DNA of 64,000 nt from Brassica napus (taxonomy: Eukaryota > Streptophyta > Magnoliopsida > Brassicales > Brassicaceae): assembly GCF_020379485.1 (NCBI RefSeq), contig NC_063449.1:32547473-32611472 (forward strand). Direction: 5' to 3'. The notes beneath the pieces were generated by a model that was not told the origin of the DNA, did not search any database, and saw only the letters and a program-made list of their open reading frames with translations. Below, piece after piece: positions 11,866 through 21,496 of this stretch. The stretch's first letter is position 1; every line of letters begins with the position of its first letter. The position numbers and the translations under genes are program-made.

Positions 11866-13187
11866 ATGACTGTTGCAGAGTTAGATAGGCAACCTGGCCG
11901 AGAATCGCTTCAGCGCCTTGATCCAAATTATCTTATTGTCCCAAATACCACTTGGTAAGTATTTGTTTTAAAAGTGTTCTTTCATTTTATATTCATCTTT
12001 TACATTTAATTGTGTCTGGTTTTATTTCGTAGGTTTGATTTGTCTGGCAATGGTATCACCAACAGCCTTCTTAGGATGGAGTACACGATGCTAAAGCGTG
12101 GTTATCCAACTTTCTATGACATGCCAGAAGAAGAACAAGAACTTTGGTTTCGGCAATTTGCGGTATACATTCTCAATTTTTAATATTATAAAAAAATTTC
12201 TACAATTGTAACTTTCTAAAAAAAAATTTGTATTTATTTCGCAGCAAGAGTTCACTTGGGAATCAGGGATTACAGAACAAGTGAAAATTGTTTTCCGCCG
12301 CAAAGCAGCTTCGCACTACACCAAGCGGATCAATGCGTGGAAGCAAAAATTCGATGTTGGCGAGGTCCCGAAGCACATCAACCCAGACGTTTGGCGGGAT
12401 TTGTGTGGTCATTGGACGAAAGATGAGACAAAGTCTTTGTCGACAATCAACTCGCAAAATCGGTGTAGCGTGCGTGGCGGGAAAGGGATATTTGTCCACA
12501 ACTTAGGGACAACAAGTTTACAGACCCGAGCACTTCAGCTAGTAAGTTTTTAATCTGATTTTCTTATTCATTTTTAAATATGTGATACTAAATATATTGT
12601 TTTTAGATGAAGGAAAACGGTGGAGTTCCCGTAGATGATTTTACCCTGATGAAGAACGCCTATACCAACAAGAAGACTGGCGAGATTCAGGATGGACTTA
12701 TTAAAGGTGTAATCCAGGTCGTGGAAAATCGAAAAGAGAATCTCCTCGCGACTCAAGCTTCTATGTGTGAAGAAGACGATTCTGCATCTTCCAACTCCTT
12801 AACCGTAGAGCAACTCAACAACCTTGTTCTCGAGGTACATTCTAATTTCTTTTTGCTATGTATGTGTGATATGTGTGTGTGCGCGCGTATGTGTGTGATA
12901 TGTATTTGTTATTTCTCATTCAGGCTGTTCCAAGGAAAAAGGGCCGTTATGTTGGATTGGCTCGTCCGACCGGAGGGGCTTCTTTTTCTTCTTCAGCTCA
13001 CTATCCACTCGTTGATGAGCTTATGGAGCAGATTAAGACCAAGGATACGGAGATTGAGTTCCTGAAGAAGGACAATGCTGAAATCCGGGTTGAGCTGCAG
13101 CAAAACCGAACGACTATGGAGCAAAACAATGTTCTCACCCAGACCTTGTTGCAGAGGTTTATGACCCGCTTTGGTGAAGACTTTTAG
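11866..13187 (+). CDS. TNPA-like CACTA protein (Transposase_24, Ptta/En/Spm type)
   Basis: Five exons: 11866-11954, 12033-12162, 12245-12541, 12607-12834, 12924-13187, all GT/AG. The joined frame is 1008 nt, 335 residues. Recognisable stretches are TVAELDRQPGRESLQRLDP, DVWRDLCGHWTKDETK, GKGIFVHNLG, and LMKNAYTNKKTGEI, characteristic of the plant Ptta/En/Spm family. The C-terminus (about 280-330) is a heptad-like coiled coil (KTKDTEIEFLKKDNAEI). TNPA-type proteins bind CACTA subterminal repeats and assist the TNPD transposase in the nucleus. The frame is open upstream of this ATG (SSRGGRLPTT), so the true start may lie further 5'. No internal stop was seen; whether it is expressed is unknown. 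Confidence 0.8.
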
Positions 13188-13350
13188 TTGTTTTTTTAAT
13201 TTTCAAGAACTTTTTATTACTTTTTATAACTTTAATGTATAATAATAATGTTGAATTTATTTATCTATAGTGTTTTTAAATTCTAAATTATCAATTTTTT
13301 CCTGAAATTATTAAGAATTATAAAAATTGTTTTTTTTAAATTAAAAAAGT

Positions 13351-13745
13351 AATACCGATGGAAACAGTTAGCCGTCGGAATTTCTACATATTTCCGACGG
13401 ATAGGATCCGTCGGTATTTTCTAGATATCCAATCGATCGATGCGTTTTTGTACAACTAAGGATCGATCGATGCGTTTATACAGAGGCTCCCGAGATTTTG
13501 TTCGATCCATCGATTGGATATCCGCATCGATCGATTGGATAACCCGATCGATCGATCACTTTGTTACGCATTGGGCCATCTTAGTGATCGATCGATGCAT
13601 TTTTGTACAAATATCTATAGATCGATGCGTTTATAAAAAGGCTTCCGAGATTTTGGTCGATCCATCGATTGGGTATCCGCATCGATCGATGGGATTCCCT
13701 GATCGATCGATCACTTTGTTATGCATTGGACCATCTTAGTGATCG
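13351..13745 (+). repeat. CACTA internal direct repeat, copy B, with a second tandem unit
   Basis: 13351-13641 matches copy A (10327-10616). A further partial unit (13642-13745) follows, making a tandem array with GATCGATCGATCACTTTGTT and GATCCATCGATTGG as shared motifs. It lies just inside the right subterminal zone. Confidence 0.8.
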
Positions 13746-14768
13746 AAATTCCGACGGATATGTGTCGTCGGAAATTTTAGAAAAAAACCGATGAAATATG
13801 TTCGTCGGTATTTACCGACGAATATCTGTATACCGACGAGATGATACCGACGAACATATTTCGTCGGGATTCCATCGGTATGCGATTTTCCCGACGAGAT
13901 TATGACAGATTTGTCCATCGGTATCGCACAGTTTTTTTGTAGTGTCCATTCTTCAGCATAGTCTTGACCCCTCACTTCAGGAAGGTTACTCCTATTGTGA
14001 AACTTCCAAGGAGCTATGGGATACACTTCAGAAGGTGTATGGAAACAATTCCAACATCAGTAGAGTCTTTGAAGTCAAGAGAGCTATCAGTACTCTTAGT
14101 CAAGAGGACAATGATTTTGATAAACATTTTGGGAAGTACAGATCCTTGTGGGCTGAACTTGATATGCTCAGGCCAGCAACTATTGATCCTGATGTGCTTA
14201 ATCAAAGGAGAGAGCAAGACAAGGTCTTTGCTTTGCTGCTTACCCTCCATCCAAGCTATGGTGACCTCATCAAGCACATCCTAAGGAATAAAGAGCTACC
14301 TTCTCTAGATGAGGTATGCTCTGAGATTCACAAGGAGCAAGGCTCAGTTGGTCTCTTTGGAGGAGGAAAGAAAGATTTGGTGCTTGCAAACCAAGCTGAT
14401 GGAGCAGCAAACAAAAGCTCTTACAAAGCTGAAGACAAGAAGGTGTGGATTTGTGATCATTACAAGAAGAAAGGCCATGGAAAGGACAATTGCTGGATAA
14501 TCCATCCCCATCTCAAGCCACAGAAGTTCATGACAGGTTACAATGATGCCAAAGCAAACTTCTCTGGTGATATTGGTGAGTCATCTATACAAGGCAGCAT
14601 GCACCAGACCAATGAAGCTTGTGAGAACAAAGGGGGAGCTTCCAGGAGTGGCCCAGCCTTAAGGAACACTCAAGATGAGACCATCAGGAGATCTGATATT
14701 GAGGCTCTCATCAAACTCCTTAAGGATAACTCTGGTAACTTACTTGGTACCTCTTTACATGCTACTGC

Positions 14769-17700
14769 TTGTGGAACTTTTCCTTGAATGCAATAACTAA
14801 ATGTAATTTGGCAAAACCTTTAGTTATAGATTCAGGAGCTAGTCACCACATGATCAGTGATTTAAAATTGATTAAAAACATTGTCCATGCCTTAGGAAAT
14901 GTTACAATAGCTAATGGTGAAAGAGTACCAATTAAAGGAGTAGGTGATCTTAGGTTGTTTAACAAAGATTCTAAAGCTTTCTATATGCCTAGCTTCACCT
15001 CAAACTTGTTATCAGTTAAAAGAGATACTAATAACTTGAATTGCAGTGTTACTTTCACTCCTAATGATGTCTACTTTCAGGATATTGAAACTAGTAGGTT
15101 GCTTGGCAAAGGTGTCACCAAGGGAGACTTGTACTTGCTTGAAAATACTAAGCTTGCTGTCAATTTATCTCATGCTTTAAATTCCATTTCTGATTTCCCT
15201 AAAGATGTATTGTGACATGCTAGATTAGGACATCTCCATTCTAGAGCTTTAAACATCATGTTGCCTAGTATTTCCTTTAAGAGTGATTGTGAGGCTTGTA
15301 TCTTAGGAAAACATTGCAAATCTGTTTTCTCTAGATCAAATACTATTTATGAAAATTGCTTTGACCTGATTCACTCTGATGTATGGACTGACCCATGTTT
15401 ATCTAGAGAGCATCATAAGTATTTTGTGACTTTTATAGATGAAAAATCAAAATATACATGGATCACACTGATGTAATCTAAAGATAGGGTCTTACAAGCT
15501 TTCATAAATTTTCAAAATTATGTATCTAATCATTTCAATGCCAAGATAAAAATTTTGAGATCAGATAATGGAGGAGAATACATAAGCAATGCTTTTAAAC
15601 AACACTTGACCAAATATGGGATGATTCATCAAACTAGCTGTCCATACACCACACAACAAAATGGAGTAGCTGAGAGAAAAAATAGACATCTCATGAAGGT
15701 TGCAAGGAGCATGATGTTCCATACAAGCATGCCCAAAAGCTATTGGGGAGATGCTGTCCTTACTGCCTGCTACTTGATCAATAGGATACCTACCAGAATC
15801 CTTCAAGATCAATCTCCATATCAGGTACTGAACAAAACTAAACCATCCATAGAGCATATACGTGTGTTTGGGTGCTTGTGTTTTGTCTTGATTCCAGGAG
15901 AACAAAGAGATAAGCTGGCGCATAGAAGCACGAGGGCAGTGTTTATTGGCTATTCTCCTCACCAAAAAGGCTACAAATGCTTTGTTCCAGAGACTAGGAG
16001 AGTCTTGATATCAAGGGATGTGAAGTTTGTAGAATCCAGAGGCTATTATGATGGAAAGAGTTGGGATGAGCTCAAAGATCTTTCTCAATCAGCTTCAGAT
16101 AGAGCAAACAACCTTAGGAGAGTAACGGAGAGCCTGGGAATCAGTATGCCTTCTCTACCAAGGGTGGAACATGTCCCTGAAAATGTACCATCTACTACAG
16201 CTGATAGTGTTTAGAACACTCATCCTGATCATGAGGGGGGCAGTAGAAATGTTGAGCAGTCTACACAAGCTCAACCTGAAGAGAACTCAGTAGCTCATGA
16301 TCAAGATGAGATGCCATCAGAATCAGATGCTGAGACTCAAGTAGAGGCGCCAAGCGAAGGAAATGAAGCAGAACCTGAGCAGATACAACCTTTGAGAAGG
16401 AGTACAAGCATCAGGAAACCTTCACACTGGATCAACACAAGATTTTACTTCAATGCTGAAGCTGTAGCTCACCCAATAAGTGCAGTATGCTCCCTTGCTC
16501 AATATCCAGAAGAGCATCAAGTCTTAATCAGTGAATTGGATCAGGAATACATTCCAAGAACATATGAAGAAGCTATGCAACACAAGGAGTGGAGAGAATC
16601 TGTTGGAGATGAGATGGCAGCCATGATCAAGAATGATACATGGTTTGAGACTGAACTTCCAAAAGGAAAGAAGGCAGTGACAAGCCGGCTTCTCTACACT
16701 ATCAAGTATGGAGCCAATGGAAAACCAGAAAAACCAGAAAGAAAGAAGACAAGACTGGTTGCAAGGGGATATACTCAAGTATATGGTGAAGATTATCTAG
16801 ACACTTTTGCACCAGTGGCCAAGCTTCACACTATAAGGATTCTCTTGTCTTTTGCTGTCAACCTTGAGTGAGATTTATGGCAGATGGATGTGAAGAATGT
16901 CTTTCTTCAAGGAGAATTGGAGGATGAAGTCTACATGAGACCACCTCCTGGTCTTGAGAACATGGTGAAGCCAGGAAATGTTCTCAGATTAAAGAAGGCA
17001 ATTTATGGCTTGAAGCAATCTCCAAGGGCTTGGTACCATAAGTTGAGCACCACCCTCAATGGAAGAGGCTTTGTAAAGTTAGAAGCTGATCACACCCTCT
17101 TCACATTAACTAGTAGACAAGGTATTGTGGTCATCTTAGTCTATGTGGATGACATTATCATCACTGGTAGCAACAAGGAAGGTATTCTCTCAACTAAAAC
17201 CTTTCTTAAAAATGCCTTTGATATCAAAGATTTGGGAGAGTTGAAGTACTTCCTTGGGATTGAGATCTGCCGCTCTAAAGAGGGGCTATTCTTATCTCAA
17301 AGGAAGTACACACTTGATATTTTAAATGAGGCAGAAAACCTTGGGAGTAAAAAGGCCAAGACTCCATTAGAAGAAGGATGCAAGGTGCTGAGAGAGGGGG
17401 AGTATGAGTCTACACCATTTGGAGATATCAAGAAGTATAGAAGAATGGTGGGCAAGCTCATCTATCTAACCATCACCAGACCAGATGTGTGCTTTGCTGT
17501 GAATCAAGTGAGTCAACACATGGGAGATCTTAAGGTTCATCATTGGAATATGGTGGAGAGGATCTTAAGGTACCTAAGAGAGGCGCCTGACCAAGGAGTA
17601 TGGATGGCATGTAATAAGAGTACTGAAGTTGTTGGATATTGTGATGCTGATTGGGCTGGAGACAGAGTTGATAGGAGATCAACTACAAGCTACTGCACCT

Positions 17701-18104
17701 TCATTAGAGAAAACCTGGTCACATGGAAGAGTAAGAAGCAGAAGGTGGTGTCTTGCTCAAGTGTTGAGGCAGAGTACAGATCAATGAGGAAGCTCACAAG
17801 TGAGCTTATATGGATCAAGGGACTGCTAAGGGACTTGGGTATTGAGATCAACACACCAATGACTATGCATTGTGACAACCAGGCAGCAATACACATTGCA
17901 TCCAACTCAGTCTTTCATGAGAAGATAAAACACATAGAAGTGGACCGCCACAAGGTGAGACAGGCAGTGGAACAGCAAGTGATTCTTCCATGCTACACAA
18001 GAAGTGAAGATCAACTAGCTGACATATTCACCAAGGCAGCTAGCAGCAAGGTTTGTGAGTTCATTCATCCTAAGCTTGGACTCATAGACCTCTCTTGTCA
18101 CTGA
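14769..18104 (+). pseudogene. Copia-1 pol (protease, integrase, RT, RNase H)
   Basis: All pieces lie in one frame. Protease DSGASHHM is near 14830. The pre-integrase zinc finger includes HARLGH (15217 on), followed by CEACILGKHC. The integrase core carries SDVWTD, RSDNGGEY and QNGVAERKN. Reverse transcriptase has QMDVKNVFLQGELEDEVYM and the active-site YVDD (near 17138-17150). RNase H has YCDADWAGD, then VEAEYRSM and HCDNQAA. Four in-frame stops break it: TGA 15213-15215, TAA 15474-15476, TAG 16212-16214, TGA 16869-16871. The reading frame is otherwise complete and no deletion is apparent. Confidence 0.9.
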
Positions 18105-18206
18105 TCCTCTTGCCACAAAGTGTTCTACTCTTTTTTCTTTGCTTGGTTTTTATCCCAAGTGGTTTTTCCAAGTAAAGGTTTTAATGAGGGAATGCTTCAT
18201 GGTTTC

Positions 18207-18238
18207 CAAGCTTGACCAAATCACTATGGTCAAGCTTG
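18207..18238. repeat. 12-bp inverted repeat before the Copia-1 purine tract
   Basis: CAAGCTTGACCA, an 8-base loop, then TGGTCAAGCTTG: a perfect 12-bp stem ending where the polypurine tract begins. Confidence 0.8.
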
Positions 18239-18246
18239 AGGGGGAG
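18239..18246 (+). other. Copia-1 polypurine tract
   Basis: AGGGGGAG directly precedes the 3' LTR (TGTTGACA) and should prime plus-strand DNA synthesis. Confidence 0.75.
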
Positions 18247-18783
18247 TGTTGACATGAAGAGAATAAAGAGCAAGAGTAAAGACATGAAGAACCTGATTGA
18301 TCATGGACAGGAGATCATGGACATGAAATCATGGACAGAAAATCATGGACATGAAATCATGGACATGAAAACTGAAGCAATGAAAGGTGTGAGACTGATT
18401 TAAATATCTTGCATGAAGTCTTGGACGAATTAAAACAAGTGGAAGCAACTGGATAGAGCTGTTGGAGTGTGGAAACAAGCCAAAGTCACATGATATGCTA
18501 AGGAAGGAAGAGAGAAGAGAGTTGTCACAATCCGAAAGTGACTTCCTCATATCTGGTCTTCATTAGTTTATTCATCTCCATTTGTTTATTCATTCTCATT
18601 GTCTTATTCTCCTTGCTAGATCTATTTATGTAACTATTGTATACACTAAATCAATCTAAGGAAAAATGTTCCTCAAATATTCTTATCTCTCTCTCTTGGA
18701 TTCTCTCACATATCTCTCTTAGTTCTTCACCAAAATATCTCAAATAATTCTCATAAACTCTCATTAATTCTCATAAATTTACA
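18247..18783 (+). repeat. Copia-1 3' LTR
   Basis: 537 bp, same TG...CA ends as the 5' LTR, followed by the target duplication CTCAA at 18784-18788. Confidence 0.95.
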
Positions 18784-19740
18784 CTCAATAGGTACCAGAA
18801 GGCGCCTCGTGAGTTACGGGCAGCTAAAACGAAGGTGTGGTGGGACATCAAAAGCTGCCCGGTTCCCGGAGGTTATGATCCTCTTCTTGTCCGTAGGAGT
18901 ATAGAATCTGTCTTGTATAAGAGAAAATACCATGGTCCTCTCACCATCATTGCCTTTGGCAACCTAGAAGACATCCATGTTGAAGTCCTGCGAGCCTACT
19001 CTGACACATGCATAATTATGAAACACGACCCGTTTTTTGAGTCTGCTTGTGCAGATATCCTAGGATGTACAAGTATCTCGACCATTATGAAGGAAATGAG
19101 AAATTGGAAATACGTTAATATTTCAACCCCAGTGTTGTTCATATCCAATCCCGAATATGCTTGCTACTTACATTTCCATATGAAGGTTGGTGGATCAATG
19201 GGTGATCGTGACATTCTTCTCGCATATGATTATGATCCTGACTTTAAACCTCCAAATTTGACCTGGAAAGACTTACTTGAAGGTTTGTTTGTTGTTTTGT
19301 CTGATGGTTTTGTTTGTTATTGTGTTTCTAAACTATGCAATGTTTGTTCTTTCAGATGCAAAGATTGATTGTGCTGGGAAGAGCATTGAGGACACAGGTG
19401 AACCTGGCGGTGGTATTTTTTGCGCAGTATGCATCACTTATTGTGAAGGCGGTACCCGTGTTGAAGATGGTGATTTAACCACACATCTCAGGAGTGAAAC
19501 ACGTGAAATTGAAGTAAGCATTATCCTTCTTACTTCCTCTTATTTGGTTTTTTGTATCACAAACCAATCTTTACTTGTCAACAGATGTTTGGGAAGTTTT
19601 CTAAGACTCTATTTGACGGCGAGTTGAGATTAGCGTACAAGTGGGGTGCTTACCGTAATATACCTCTAGAAAAAATTACTCAACTTCTGAGGAATCACCC
19701 AGAGGCAAATTTCTTTTTCTTTTTTCCCCAGAAACAATGA

Positions 19741-20095
19741 AGCTTTATTCTTTAAATTTTGAATTTGATTGAATTTTGAATTAGAATAAGAGAGTCCAAG
19801 GAGGGGAAGATGATTACAACCGAATGAGCCTCTCTACCCAAGAGTAGCTCTGTCGCACTGTTATGTACATGAACGTACGAGAGACTTTGGAGATGTTAAA
19901 GCAGCAGGATGCATATCGTTTCTAGTTTTGTTGTCTCGTCGTGCTGCAATGTACTTGAATTTGAATCTCCAAGATCTGAGGAGTTTCTGTTGTTTTATTG
20001 TTATCTGCATTTTCCTTCCTCCCAACTTCACTCTCTGATTCTTACTTCCAACACAGAGAACTCTATGCTCTGAACATACTTATTTTCTTTAGCTG
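19741..20095. other. intergenic, NYN gene downstream
   Basis: No recognised gene. The sequence probably includes the original 3' end of the NYN gene. Confidence 0.35.
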
Positions 20096-20260
20096 TCATG
20101 ACTGTGGAACATTCTTTGAGCTCTCTCTCTTCTTGCGCTTATACTTGCATGATTTATAAAACCATTCCTGCATCTCTAGCAATTCGTGGCCAGCAAAGTT
20201 CATCACACCCATAACAGATAGCAAACGTGCATTCTGGTTCTTGACAAACTTGACATCACA
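20096..20260 (-). pseudogene. unidentified C-terminal coding remnant
   Basis: The minus strand is open for about 52 codons ending in TGA at 20096-20098. It includes FVKNQNARLLSVMGVMNFAG, then ELLEMQEWFYKSCKYKRKK, a composition typical of real protein (amphipathic, Lys/Arg-rich tail). A stop lies just upstream and no start or splice partner is evident. I do not recognise the family. It may be a last exon or a gene remnant. Confidence 0.35.
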
Positions 20261-20388
20261 TTTTTATCTCATCACAACAGATATATTTCCATGTTTTTTT
20301 TCTCTATCATATTTCTATTCAATACGTAGGTATTTTTAAAATCCTTTCTCCTCTACAGTTCATATAAAAAGAATCAGAAAATGGGGCC

Positions 20389-20650
20389 TGTTACGAAAGT
20401 CAACAAAAACAGAAGGAGCCGTAATGTTTGAAATTATAAAAGATGTGGGGCCCGCTGCACTATTTGCACAGTAAATTTCCTTCTATATATACGAACGTTT
20501 GCGTTCGTTTGTAAACACACTAAAAACTCTTCTCTTCCCTTTAATAAGAAACACTCTCTCTCTATATTTGTGTTATCTTCTCCTACGGGTATAAATTTTG
20601 CCCTTATTTAAATTACTGCGATATAATAAAATTTCAGTTCTTTTATAACA
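20389..20650 (+). repeat. Copia-2 5' LTR
   Basis: 262 bp. It contains TATATATA at about 20484-20490, directly followed by a palindrome ACGAACG-TTTG-CGTTCGT (20491-20508), presumably around the transcription start. Confidence 0.95.
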
Positions 20651-20705
20651 CGTTATCAGCACGATCGTTCTGCAATTCGGTAAAATTTATTGTATCATAT
20701 ATACC

Positions 20706-20990
20706 CGGTTATAATGGTCGGTATATCGCCTGTACTATTATTTATATTATGTTATAATGGCCGGAATACCGCCTATATTATTTATTAATATTTTAATTAA
20801 TTTATTGGTCGGCCGAGCCGCCTTATATTCTATTTATTGTTAACTGGACGGCCGAGCCGCCTTTATTTTATGTTTGTTGTTAACTGGTCGGCTGAGCCGA
20901 CTTATATTTTGTTTATTGCTAATTGGTCGGCCGAGCCGCCGTATAATTTATTTATTACTCTGCATTGATCGGCTGAGCCGTCACATGATT
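20706..20990 (+). repeat. tandem GGTCGGCCGAGCC repeats in the Copia-2 leader
   Basis: Seven GC-rich blocks spaced about 40 bp apart (roughly 20715, 20757, 20807, 20846, 20886, 20925, 20967), separated by AT-rich TTATTTATTGTTAA-like spacers. The later blocks contain CGGC..GA..GCCG, a short self-complementary stem. The first two are diverged. Confidence 0.85.
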
Positions 20991-21281
20991 TGTTGTCATA
21001 ACATAAATATTTCATTGCCATAATTTTTTACTTTTATGAAATTTTATAGATTTGATTGACTATTTAATACGATATTTTCATACTGATTTTTAGTGCACTC
21101 GATTTGACCCCAACGGTCACAAAGAAAATTTTTCAAAAATTTTCCCTTTTCTCCAACGGTCATGAACAGTAATTTTCATCTATAAATACAACTCATTTTC
21201 ACTCCATTTCATCATCCAAAACATTTCATCTTCTCTCAAAAATTTCAAATCGCTCTCCTCCGATTTTTCATTTCAAGAAAG

Positions 21282-21449
21282 ATGATTCGCGCACTTTTGT
21301 TTTTATATGCCATTTTTATTTGTGTTTCTATTTATGGTTTATTCGTTGGAGAATTTACTCCGAGTGAATTTAAGATGAATATCGGTTTAATTTTCTTTAC
21401 ATCACTTCTCCTTGTAATTGCTTGCATGATTAATGTAAACGGTTTTTAA
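21282..21449 (+). CDS. 55-residue two-helix membrane ORF in the Copia-2 leader
   Basis: The ATG at 21282 opens 55 codons ending in TAA 21447-21449, upstream of gag and in the same orientation. Residues 4-22 (ALLFLYAIFICVSIYGLFV) and 34-50 (IGLIFFTSLLLVIACMI) are strongly hydrophobic, joined by a polar GEFTPSEFKMN loop: a predicted two-pass membrane peptide. I know of no such protein in copia. It may be a captured plant coding piece, an upstream regulatory ORF or chance. Composition this hydrophobic is easy in AT-rich DNA, so function is unproven. Confidence 0.4.
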   Translation: MIRALLFLYAIFICVSIYGLFVGEFTPSEFKMNIGLIFFTSLLLVIACMINVNGF

Positions 21450-21496
21450 ATTATGAAGTTCTAATAAAATTATTATTTTGTGTTTTAGAAATACAA

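Larger units (their letters stand above)
9538..13944 (+). mobile_element. CACTA (En/Spm) DNA transposon nested in Copia-1
   Basis: Terminal inverted repeats CACTACAAGAAAAC and, from the right end, CACTACAAAAAAAC. The target duplication TCC is exact (9535-9537 and 13945-13947). Length is 4407 bp. Both subterminal zones are packed with CCGACGGAAT/CCGTCGGTAT motifs in both orientations, as expected for CACTA transposase binding regions. It encodes a TNPA-like protein (11866-13187). I find no TNPD (DDE) gene, so it is non-autonomous as it stands. It is younger than the Copia-1 insertion. Confidence 0.95.
9304..14787 (+). pseudogene. Copia-1 gag, interrupted by CACTA
   Basis: Gag opens at ATG 9304 (MDSGENSKMVVIP), runs 78 codons to TCC 9535-9537, is broken by the CACTA, and resumes in the same frame at 13948 (ILQHSLDPSLQEGY). 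A UBN2/gag-type region with ELWDTLQKVYGN follows. The zinc knuckle near 14452-14496 reads CDHYKKKGHGKDNC: the second zinc-binding Cys is Tyr. The frame ends at TGA 14785-14787 and pol continues in another frame, so a frameshift has separated gag from pol, or a programmed shift is used. Confidence 0.85.
8577..18783 (+). mobile_element. Copia-1: Ty1/copia LTR retrotransposon with nested CACTA
   Basis: LTRs at 8577-9141 and 18247-18783 both begin TGTTGACATG and end ATTTACA. The 5-bp target duplication CTCAA is exact (8572-8576 and 18784-18788). A tRNA-Met-type primer site follows the 5' LTR and a purine tract precedes the 3' LTR. Domain order gag, protease, integrase, reverse transcriptase, RNase H is that of copia. 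Total 10,207 bp, of which 4,410 bp are the nested CACTA plus its duplicated target. By eye the LTRs differ by about 16 substitutions plus one repeat-number change, a few per cent, suggesting insertion on a scale of a million years. Confidence 0.95.
8563..19740 (+). pseudogene. NYN-domain (limkain-b1-like) gene split by a copia insertion
   Basis: NYN-domain proteins are PIN-like putative RNases; the plant family is annotated as endonuclease or glycosyl hydrolase. Coding pieces: 8563-8576 (ATG plus 11 nt), then after Copia-1 18789-19282, 19356-19513 and 19585-19740. Counting the CTCAA target duplication once, the frame is open for 273 codons. Residues 20-35 read KVWWDIKSCPVPGG, the NYN opening, followed by LTIIAFGNL. 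The second domain has FCAVC and TTHL, resembling the degenerate C2H2 finger found after NYN in Brassicaceae proteins. The C-terminus NFFFFFPQKQ looks like run-off into non-coding sequence, so the 3' end may also be truncated. The roughly 10.2 kb insertion near the start almost certainly abolishes the normal transcript; an internal Met at 18835 could start a shorter product. Confidence 0.75.
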
